64,000 bases of DNA from Flavihumibacter rivuli (GTDB lineage: Bacteria; Bacteroidota; Bacteroidia; Chitinophagales; Chitinophagaceae). Below are positions 16,549 through 22,560 of the stretch, piece by piece. Within the stretch, counting starts at the first letter, position 1. Each line of letters opens with the position of its first letter. The position numbers and the translations under genes were made by a program. Under the pieces are notes generated by a model. It was not told the DNA's origin and searched no databases. It worked only from the letters and a program-made list of their open reading frames with translations. The stretch covers positions 648,001 to 712,000 of the forward strand of contig NZ_CP092334.1 of the NCBI RefSeq assembly GCF_018595685.2. The letters are read 5' to 3'.

Positions 16549-16950
16549 TCAAAGAAAGCCATAGATTTTGATGTTTGGTAAATCTTCCATTACATCAAAA
16601 GTCGCTCTGGCTATGTTATAGTGTACATCCTGGTAAAGAGTAGGAAATGTTCTTTTTATACTGTTGAGTCTTGCCTCAAGTGATTTCCTATTAAGTCCAC
16701 TCATATCTATAGTCAGTTCAAAGTCTTTGGCCATTTTCTTCCAGTCTTTCATTTCTGCTTCGTTCTTCATCAAAGCAGCATATATAGTTGCATTGTCGTG
16801 TCTTATTGTAAACAAATGTTCCTTACGAAGAGCAGTTAAGCCGGGAACAATTTTATTTAATGCAGCATTCAGCTTCGATTGCAATTCTGGCAAATGTTCA
16901 ACCTCATTCTTATTGGGCAGTCCAGCAATAACAAAAATCGGCACTCTCAT
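16549..16950 (-). CDS. Hypothetical protein (cassette R)
   Basis: This 133-residue soluble protein begins MRVPIFVIAGLPNK. It then has a charged, mostly helical middle (KDWKKMAKDFELTIDMSG) and ends in YGFL. I do not recognise a family. The first strand resembles that of a small alpha/beta fold, but no nucleotide-binding motif follows. The ATG at 16950 lies about 22 bases after the cassette core. Codon usage looks like that of the neighbouring cassettes. The stop is eight bases from attC 18. Confidence 0.65.
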   Translation of the reverse strand: MRVPIFVIAGLPNKNEVEHLPELQSKLNAALNKIVPGLTALRKEHLFTIRHDNATIYAALMKNEAEMKDWKKMAKDFELTIDMSGLNRKSLEARLNSIKRTFPTLYQDVHYNIARATFDVMEDLPNIKIYGFL

Positions 16951-16971
16951 AATTTGCAGAATGTCGCAGTA

Positions 16972-17148
16972 GCATCTAACGTATCACGGCTTTGCGGTCG
17001 GCGGGGCAATTGTTTTACGTCGTCCCTGGCGACGAGTGCTCAACGGTGTCACTAAAGATAGAAAATTATTCAAAAGCTAAATAGAATTACAGGTGATGAC
17101 CGACGCTTTGCCTCGCCACCCGCTGTCTCAAAACTGCATTTTGTATGC
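16972..17148 (-). repeat. attC site 19 (cassette S)
   Basis: 177-bp element, the least regular of the set. The arms CACGGCTTTGCGGTCGGCGGGG and GCCTCGCCACCCGCTGT pair only partly. The outer core at 17140-17148 (TTTGTATGC) matches the cassette S start (GTTTTATGC, 17607-17599 on minus) at seven of nine positions. It lacks the GTT of the other sites, so it may be decayed. Confidence 0.6.
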
Positions 17149-17164
17149 AGATATTCTTATCCCA

Positions 17165-17551
17165 CTATTTTTTCCAAACTTGCACTTTATAGTTTTTAAC
17201 GAATGTATCCTTGTCAAACTGTATTGAAAGAGTTTTCGTATAAACAGGGTCTATGTCCGAGCCATAGTCAACGTCAATGTTATAGTAAACTTGTAATGTG
17301 CTGTCAAGCTCAGATTGTGGAGGTCCTAGTAGTTCAACTAACTCGTCATATGTCTTACCTTGTAATTGATAGTTTTGAACCAAGTCGTCAATCATGTACT
17401 TTCTGTTAGGAAACGTCATTAAGTCTGCGACTTCAGCCCATTTGGTTTTGTCAAACTTTTGCTTTTGATTACAAGAAAATATTGTCACAACACAGACAAG
17501 TAGAAATATCTTAGTTATCAGGATTTGTCGCCTTATGTCAAGTTTATTCAT
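17165..17551 (-). CDS. Small lipoprotein with a BamE-like segment (cassette S)
   Basis: This 128-residue lipoprotein has a signal of about 26 residues ending VVTIFSC, with Cys at 27. The mature part contains LQGKTYDELVELLGPPQSE. This recalls the helix-turn of the BamE/SmpA-OmlA type fold ('G.s...v..llG.P'), followed by strand segments (VYYNIDVDYG, LSIQFDKDTF, YKVQVW). BamE-fold proteins act in the outer-membrane assembly machinery or as small inhibitors; no specific role can be claimed here. It is common for Bacteroidota small lipoproteins to carry this fold. Confidence 0.68.
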   Translation of the reverse strand: MNKLDIRRQILITKIFLLVCVVTIFSCNQKQKFDKTKWAEVADLMTFPNRKYMIDDLVQNYQLQGKTYDELVELLGPPQSELDSTLQVYYNIDVDYGSDIDPVYTKTLSIQFDKDTFVKNYKVQVWKK

Positions 17552-17598
17552 TTCAGGAAAATGTCAGAGTAACTTAAGCTTTTGGGTGTCAGTAGTTT

Positions 17599-17796
17599 GC
17601 ATAAAACGAACTGGGCTTGCTGTAGTTCTGGATTTTAAGATTATTAGCCCGGGGCTTACGCCAAATAGAATTATGATGTTTAAATTTAGATTTACATTTC
17701 AATTAAAACCTGTCTGCCCGAAAATTGGATGGTAGTTGATATGTTGTTGATTGTTCAACTGTATGCCATCATTGCAGGAAACTCAATGTTAAATGT
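17599..17796 (-). repeat. attC site 20 (cassette T)
   Basis: 198-bp element with short arms (CTGGGCTTGCTGTAGTTCTGG and CATCATTGCAGGAAACTC). The outer core GTTAAATGT at 17788-17796 matches the cassette T start (GTTACATGC) at seven of nine positions. This is the site nearest to the attI-like end. Confidence 0.72.
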
Positions 17797-17798
17797 CG

Positions 17799-18353
17799 TT
17801 ATTCATAAGCGTAAATTATAGTATAGTCAGAATCCAGATTATTGGACTTTTTCTTATTTGTCCTGGTTGAAGTTACGAATATGAATTTTTGTATCTCCCA
17901 ATGGTCGTAAATTTTTAAAGTATCCCCGTTGTCTATGATTTTTTCATGATTAAGATCAATTGCAATTGAATTTGATCTTTTGAGATTAATATATATTTCT
18001 TCAATAATTGCTGTGTCTTGTAGTAAATCTTTTTTTGAATAAGATAAAATACCTTCTGGATGATATTGCAAAAACTTGCTTATTTGTCCCAAAGAATCAA
18101 AAATTAAAGTCGATCTCCTTAAATACTTTACTGTATCGGAATTTTGAATGATACAATTGTCAACTGAGTTAATTGAAGTGGATTCCCCCTGACAATAACT
18201 GATGTCAATATCACTAGACTTGTTGATTCTAATTCTTTTTGCATAAGTTTTAGAGACAATGGAAATATTATTTGTCAAGGATAACTTTTTGTCAAATCTG
18301 TCTACACATGAGCAAATGCATAAAATATTGACTGCCGATATTATGAGCTTCAT
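17799..18353 (-). CDS. Lipoprotein of unknown function, first cassette gene (cassette T)
   Basis: This 184-residue protein starts MKLIISAVNILCICSC, a short lipoprotein signal with Cys at 14 or 16. The mature part is hydrophilic with many Ile/Asn/Lys residues and strand-like segments; no family is recognised. It is the first gene after the attI-like junction. Its ATG at 18353 lies 12 bases after the core GTTACATGC and 19 bases after the stop of a short leader frame. It would therefore be translated from an mRNA that also carries that leader. Confidence 0.7.
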   Translation of the reverse strand: MKLIISAVNILCICSCVDRFDKKLSLTNNISIVSKTYAKRIRINKSSDIDISYCQGESTSINSVDNCIIQNSDTVKYLRRSTLIFDSLGQISKFLQYHPEGILSYSKKDLLQDTAIIEEIYINLKRSNSIAIDLNHEKIIDNGDTLKIYDHWEIQKFIFVTSTRTNKKKSNNLDSDYTIIYAYE

Positions 18354-18355
18354 AA

Positions 18356-18392
18356 TAGCATGTAACTTACTTTTACCCGATGGGCAATCGGT
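18356..18392 (-). other. Candidate attI-like junction at the array's leading end
   Basis: On the minus strand the sequence reads CCCATCGGGTAAAAGTAAG, then GTTACATGC, then gene T. The GTTACATGC core fits the cassette-start pattern of this array (GTT followed by about four bases and GC). No palindromic attC arm precedes it, and no further cassette lies beyond it. A small hairpin, CCGATTGCCCATCGG, sits just upstream. This is where incoming cassettes would insert if a matching integrase is present. It is a positional argument only. Confidence 0.5.
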
Positions 18393-18423
18393 GAAACATG
18401 CCGCCCACTGTAATTGTCTTCAT
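18373..18423 (-). CDS. 16-codon leader peptide before the first cassette
   Basis: A short frame, MKTITVGGMFHRLPIG, starts at 18423 with AAGGAGG seven bases upstream. That is a near-perfect Shine-Dalgarno sequence, rare in Bacteroidota. Its stop TAA (18375-18373) lies 19 bases before the start codon of the first cassette gene. In class 1 integrons a comparable short frame in attI1 (ORF-11) helps translate cassettes that lack their own ribosome site. This arrangement suggests the same role. It may alternatively be the remnant of a host gene cut by the array. Confidence 0.45.
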   Translation of the reverse strand: MKTITVGGMFHRLPIG

Positions 18424-18721
18424 GGTCGCCTCCTTTTCTTTTCGCACTATACTTCCTCTCCATCGGATGCCTTTTCATTTTTGATGCCTGGGCACGGCTT
18501 CGCCTGCTCAGTCCCAAAGGGTTGAGTGTCAATACGTCCCTAATTTAATATGCGAATTTTTCTGAAGCAAGGGGAAAAAGACGGTTTTGGGCTTGTCCTG
18601 GTATTTTCCGTGAAAACACGGTAGCGGTTTTGGGTAGGGGAGGTGTCGTGGCTTCTGTTATTCCCGTGCCTGCCAAACTTGAACCAGTTCATTTTTGCTC
18701 CATCCCGGACAGGGCATTTTT
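18424..18721. other. Intergenic region between array and chromosomal genes
   Basis: About 300 bp without a credible gene. On the minus strand it leads into the array's leader frame, so a cassette promoter would be expected here, but I see no convincing -33/-7 pair. No integrase fragment is visible in any frame. Composition changes here from the AT-rich array to the more GC-rich chromosome. Confidence 0.5.
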
Positions 18722-19132
18722 ATGCCTCAATCTTTTGCCATGATGGAACCTGTTCAAGTTATTGAAGCACTCTACCGCTATTTTGCGGCCAAGGACGAAC
18801 CCGGCTTACTTCAGCTGCTGGACGCTGCTGTCCAATGGAAGCAGATGGATGGTTTCCCCGGCAGCGGATCCTATTCCTCGGCCGATGAAGTGATCAAAAA
18901 GGTTTTCCGCCGCTTGCAGACGGAATGGCTCGACTGGAAGGCGGTCGTTACCAATTTCCATGCGGCGGGTAGCCATGTTTTCGTGGAAGGGTATTATTCG
19001 GGGACCTATGCCCCGACCGGTAAATCCATGCAGGCCGATTTCCTGCATAGCTATGATGTGAAGGAGGGAAAGGTGGTGGCTTTCCGGCAGTATACGGATA
19101 CGTGGTTGGTGGTAAGGGCGATGATGGGGTAG
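18722..19132 (+). CDS. SnoaL-like (NTF2-fold) protein
   Basis: A protein of about 136 residues with the SnoaL/NTF2-like pattern. An N-terminal helix (VIEALYRYFAAKD) is followed by LLDAAVQWKQ, a central helix and then strands VFVEGYYSGTY, QADFLHSYDVKEGKVVAFRQYTDTW. Members are small cone-shaped proteins that bind or isomerise small molecules; the substrate is unknown. ATGs at 18722, 18740 and 18743 are possible; the family usually begins close to the first helix, so the later ones are equally good. It is the first chromosomal gene after the array. Confidence 0.8.
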   Translation: MPQSFAMMEPVQVIEALYRYFAAKDEPGLLQLLDAAVQWKQMDGFPGSGSYSSADEVIKKVFRRLQTEWLDWKAVVTNFHAAGSHVFVEGYYSGTYAPTGKSMQADFLHSYDVKEGKVVAFRQYTDTWLVVRAMMG

Positions 19133-19133
19133 G

Positions 19134-19262
19134 GAAAGTAACGCAAAGTCCGCGAAGAGGACGCAGAGGGCGCAAAGGGGATTTCTCTTTGCGTTCTTCG
19201 CGCTTTATTACCTGCCGATGCTAAAGCTAAGGCAGGCGAAGCGTACTTTGCGTTACCCCTCT
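19134..19262. repeat. Palindromic intergenic repeat (GCAAAGTCCGCGAAG family)
   Basis: Between two convergent genes lies GCAAAGTCCGCGAAGAGGAC, followed by GGGCGCAAAGG and its inverse CTTTGCGTTCTTCGCG. It can fold into a long hairpin. A nested smaller palindrome, CCTGCCGATGCTAAAG/CTAAGGCAGG, interrupts it. The same family recurs at 25695, 30578, 40498, 44323 and 44832. It probably also serves as a bidirectional terminator. Confidence 0.8.
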
Positions 19263-19269
19263 TATTAGC

Positions 19270-19890
19270 CTAAAACGCCCACGCCACACTCACAATCCCG
19301 AAAGTCCCTTCCATCCACGGATTGAACAGGTACCCCGTCACACTCAACTGCTTCCAGCTGAAACCCGTCAGCACCCCGCGCTGGATCTCCAGCTCACTCT
19401 GGTAGGCCCTGGTCCTTTGGCCCGTGATCCCGAACCAAAGCCAATCCCGCGGATAGAAATTCAGCTCGGTCCAGTTATAGTAATAAGAGTTCGCCTTGTC
19501 ATTGAACTCGAACAGGTATTCCATTTCCGAATACAACTCGAACTTGCCCAGCCCCAATGTCGCTTCCAGTCCCGGCGCAATACCATCCGATTGCCCCACC
19601 GCCCATCCCAGCATGGGCGTGATCGTATAACTCAGCTTCTTGCCGCCATTAATATTATACCCCGCAAAGAAGGAAATGGTATTCCTGTCCTCGTAATTGT
19701 AACGGCTCTCCAGATGCAGCCTGCCCTTATCCGCCTTCACAATGGGCAATATGAACTGGTCATCGGGTATGATGTACCACAATGCCGCCGCTTCCACTTC
19801 CCATCCCTTCCCGGAACTATCGGCCTGCTGCGCGTTGGCAATGGAGAGGAAGCATCCCAGTATAACGCTTATGTATAATCGCTTTTTCAT
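19270..19890 (-). CDS. Outer-membrane beta-barrel protein
   Basis: This 206-residue protein has a signal peptide cleaved after ANAQ (residue 21). About ten amphipathic strands follow, alternating Gly/Tyr/Trp with polar residues, and it ends in the aromatic C-terminal strand VSVAWAF typical of outer-membrane proteins. Ligand unknown. Its start overlaps the stop of the upstream VIT-like gene by four bases, so it is the last gene of a minus-strand operon that also holds a Ca2+/H+ exchanger and a K+ channel. Confidence 0.75.
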   Translation of the reverse strand: MKKRLYISVILGCFLSIANAQQADSSGKGWEVEAAALWYIIPDDQFILPIVKADKGRLHLESRYNYEDRNTISFFAGYNINGGKKLSYTITPMLGWAVGQSDGIAPGLEATLGLGKFELYSEMEYLFEFNDKANSYYYNWTELNFYPRDWLWFGITGQRTRAYQSELEIQRGVLTGFSWKQLSVTGYLFNPWMEGTFGIVSVAWAF

Positions 19891-20564
19891 CCGCCTAATG
19901 CTATGGTTGAAGCTACTAATAGGGCACCGACAAGGGCAAAGACCAATCCCATCGGGAAGGGACGATAGCCCGAACTCCTGCCCAGCTTATAGCCGGTAAT
20001 GAACAGCAACAACAGGGCAATGGCATTCGAGATCCTGATGGCCTTCTCATAATCCTCCATCAACATAAAGGGTAAGGTAGGAGGGAAGGTGGAAAAGAAG
20101 ACCAGCAGGAAGATAGCACCTGCGGCTTTCACATCCTTCCAGGTGATCGGGACCTTGTTCGGTGGCTCGGGCAACCTGCCCACTGCCTGGCTGATGCTTT
20201 CCAATTCCCCGGGCTGGATGATCGTTTCGATGGCGGGCGGCAGGTAATCGCGGATGACCTGCTCCCTTTCCCCCTTGTCCTGGCTTTGGAGTACGGTCCT
20301 CACGGCCGTGATGGTATCCCCCCGTTCTATCAAAAGGGCCATCAGGTACATGAAGCCGTCCACGATGCCCCAGGCGACATTACATCCCAGGGCGGCCCAT
20401 AGGGTGGTTCGGATATCATCTTTCATGGCAGTGGCCGCACTGATGGAACAGGTAAAAGTAAGTACCATGATCAGGCCGAAGATGATCTCCGAGGTACGGC
20501 TGACGGGATCCAGCAAGGGTCCGCGCCTGTTGATGATCCTGATCCAGAAATCCTGTTGTGCCAT
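19887..20564 (-). CDS. VIT1/CCC1-family-like membrane protein
   Basis: This 225-residue protein has about five predicted membrane helices (regions 28-50, 57-77, 147-170, 176-195 and 203-222). The first pair with SEIIFGLIMVLTFTCSISAAT and WGIVDGFMYL resembles the start of VIT1/CCC1 iron/manganese transporters. The cytoplasmic loop between the helices is long and acidic. The family match is partial, so transport of Fe2+ or Mn2+ is only a suggestion. The gene lies three bases after the exchanger gene cax, indicating co-transcription. Confidence 0.72.
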   Translation of the reverse strand: MAQQDFWIRIINRRGPLLDPVSRTSEIIFGLIMVLTFTCSISAATAMKDDIRTTLWAALGCNVAWGIVDGFMYLMALLIERGDTITAVRTVLQSQDKGEREQVIRDYLPPAIETIIQPGELESISQAVGRLPEPPNKVPITWKDVKAAGAIFLLVFFSTFPPTLPFMLMEDYEKAIRISNAIALLLLFITGYKLGRSSGYRPFPMGLVFALVGALLVASTIALGG

Positions 20565-20567
20565 GGT

Positions 20568-21692
20568 TTATTGTTTGGTGATTTCCGGTATAAAATAAAA
20601 CATAATGGCGATAAGGGCATAGAGGGTAATGAGCTGGATGCCCTTGTACCAGTTCGACCTGCCATCACCTGCGATCACGGCCGTGAGCAATACGGCCATG
20701 AATACTGCTCCGGATTCTGCTTTGTTGAAGGCCAGGTAAAGGGGTTTAGGCCCCACCGCAAAACTCAGCAATACGATCACCGGCGCCACAAATAAGGCGA
20801 TCTGGATGGAACTGCCCATGGCTATGCCCATGGTGAGGTCTACTTTATTCTTTCGCGCCATGGCAATGGCCGACAGGCTTTCCGCCGCCCCGCCAATGAT
20901 GGCCACAAACACGATTCCAATGAACGCAGCGCTCATGCCCAGTTCCCTGCCGGTGCCTTCTGCCGCACCTACCAATACTTCACTCATAAAGGCGGCGCCT
21001 ACGGAGGCCGCAACCAACACGCCGATTGATTTACCCACTGACCAATAACTTCCTTCCTCACTCGCTTCCCCTTCTTCCTTGCCGGCACTCCGGAAGAAAT
21101 CGGGGTGGGTCTTGATCATGAAGAAGAGGTAAAGGATATAGGCCAGCAATAAGGCGATCGATAACAGTATATTGAGGTTTTGCTGGTTTTGCTGGTAGGC
21201 TTCTTCCGCGCCAAAGAAACGGCTGAAGGCACTCGGGATGATCATACTGGAAATGGCGATGAACATCATGGAGTTGTAGATCCTTACGCTGACGGGATTG
21301 TATTCCTGCACATGGTACTTCACGCCACCCACCAGCATCGCAATGCCGGTGGCCAACAGCAGGTTCGCGAGAATGGCCCCGATAAGGGAAGCCAGTACCA
21401 TCTCATGCAGGCCTTCCTTCAATGCTATAACGGCTATGATCAGTTCGGGTGCATTGCCGAATGTAGCGTTCAGCAACCCGCCAATGGCATCTCCGGTATG
21501 GTGGGCCAGGTTTTCCGTGGCTTCCCCGATCAGCTTGGCAATGGGGATGATGGACATGGCCGATGTAAAGAAGATGGTGGAATCCTTTGCCCCGCTCTTT
21601 TCCAGGATAAAGGTGATGGGAATGAACGCGAAAAGCCAGAAGACGGATGGCCGCAGCAGGCTTTTGAGAAAGGAGTTGGTGGATGTTGACAT
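20568..21692 (-). CDS. cax: Calcium/proton exchanger (CaCA family, Cax type)
   Basis: This 374-residue inner-membrane antiporter has about eleven helices and the two inverted alpha repeats of the CaCA superfamily. The first carries GNAPELIIAVIAL (about residues 78-90) and the second GGAAESLSAIAMA (about 262-274). The Glu residues in these repeats bind Ca2+. An acidic Glu-rich loop around residue 205 separates the halves, as in Cax proteins. It exports Ca2+ in exchange for protons. The neighbours suggest a cation-homeostasis operon. Confidence 0.92.
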   Translation of the reverse strand: MSTSTNSFLKSLLRPSVFWLFAFIPITFILEKSGAKDSTIFFTSAMSIIPIAKLIGEATENLAHHTGDAIGGLLNATFGNAPELIIAVIALKEGLHEMVLASLIGAILANLLLATGIAMLVGGVKYHVQEYNPVSVRIYNSMMFIAISSMIIPSAFSRFFGAEEAYQQNQQNLNILLSIALLLAYILYLFFMIKTHPDFFRSAGKEEGEASEEGSYWSVGKSIGVLVAASVGAAFMSEVLVGAAEGTGRELGMSAAFIGIVFVAIIGGAAESLSAIAMARKNKVDLTMGIAMGSSIQIALFVAPVIVLLSFAVGPKPLYLAFNKAESGAVFMAVLLTAVIAGDGRSNWYKGIQLITLYALIAIMFYFIPEITKQ

Positions 21693-21709
21693 GGTATTCT
21701 TTATATGGG

Positions 21710-22390
21710 TTATTCTTGACGGGTTATCTGGTTGGCGGCATACTTGCCGACCAACAGGGCGATGATAACGGCGATGTATAGTTGCCCGGAGACACTGATC
21801 AGGATGGCCAGCGATTTGGCCAGTGGGGTCTGGGGTAAAAAATCGCCATAGCCTGTTGTGGTAAAAGTGATGAAGGTGTAATAAACATTTTCGGGAAACA
21901 TCTCCGTAGATGTTTTGGACGATAAGGCTCCCCCATGGAAATTATAGGCGCCCGCATGCACAGAAGCCAATACGGTAACGGCCAGGGAAAAGGCGAAGCC
22001 CAGTAACAAATAGCCGGTGATGGCATCGGCGATCACCCTGGCGGTAACGGACTGGTTGGCTGCCACCTGGCGGATCAGGGCGCTCACGAGGTAGAAAAAG
22101 AACAGGAACTGGCAGGTCCGGAAAAGGATCTTCAGCGATTCTAAATTGGCCAGGTTACTGACCCAGACCAAAATGATCAGGGCAAGGGTGATGAACAGCA
22201 GGGGCTTACTGGTCTTATGGATCGCATAGGAGGCCATGAAGAAGATCAGGGTGAAGAAGGCGGAATACAGTACCGGGTAAGTGGAAGAAGGGAAGAGGGG
22301 TAGAACGAATATGGTGAAACTGGTCAGTAATAACAGTAGGGTGTTGGCAGACAAATAATCAAATATCCATAGATGGGTGAATTTCATCAA
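21710..22390 (-). CDS. Potassium channel of the two-pore-helix (Ion_trans_2) type
   Basis: This 226-residue protein has several hydrophobic segments in the first 130 residues. A C-terminal pore module follows: pore helix FPENVYYTFITFTT, selectivity filter TTTGYGD at about 176-182 and a final inner helix. This is the K+-channel signature. There is no C-terminal RCK/TrkA-N domain, so gating by nucleotide or Ca2+ is not suggested. It is the first gene of the minus-strand operon leading into cax; 17 bases separate them. ATG at 22390 or 22387. Confidence 0.88.
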   Translation of the reverse strand: MMKFTHLWIFDYLSANTLLLLLTSFTIFVLPLFPSSTYPVLYSAFFTLIFFMASYAIHKTSKPLLFITLALIILVWVSNLANLESLKILFRTCQFLFFFYLVSALIRQVAANQSVTARVIADAITGYLLLGFAFSLAVTVLASVHAGAYNFHGGALSSKTSTEMFPENVYYTFITFTTTGYGDFLPQTPLAKSLAILISVSGQLYIAVIIALLVGKYAANQITRQE

Positions 22391-22477
22391 TGCATGTTTA
22401 AGGGAATTTACAATCTATTCCCTTAACTGGCAGGGGTTGGGCTGGGCTTTGTAAACGGTATGCCCTGTTTAACGGTT

Positions 22478-22505
22478 AAAGCCCGGCATCGGGTGCCGGG
22501 CTTTT
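22478..22505. terminator. Intrinsic terminator
   Basis: AAAGCCCGGCATCGGGTGCC pairs with itself through GCCCGGCA/TGCCGGGC and is followed on the plus strand by CTTTTCTCCTTTTC. It lies downstream of the permease gene (minus strand) and upstream of the K+ channel gene. It separates the two units. Confidence 0.75.
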
Positions 22506-22560
22506 CTCCTTTTCTAACACTGGTTGCGCTTAAGAGTTCGAATATTCTTCTACGTTAGTA

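Noticed and set aside
253..18366. CRISPR array or REP cluster as an explanation of the repeats
   Set aside because: The elements are 137-204 bp, differ in sequence and length, and alternate with whole genes; CRISPR repeats are short and identical, and REP elements do not show cassette-specific matched cores.
18350..18532. 60-codon minus-strand frame over the array leader
   Set aside because: It covers the Shine-Dalgarno, leader peptide and attI-like junction in another frame and resembles no protein; the shorter frame with AAGGAGG is a better reading.
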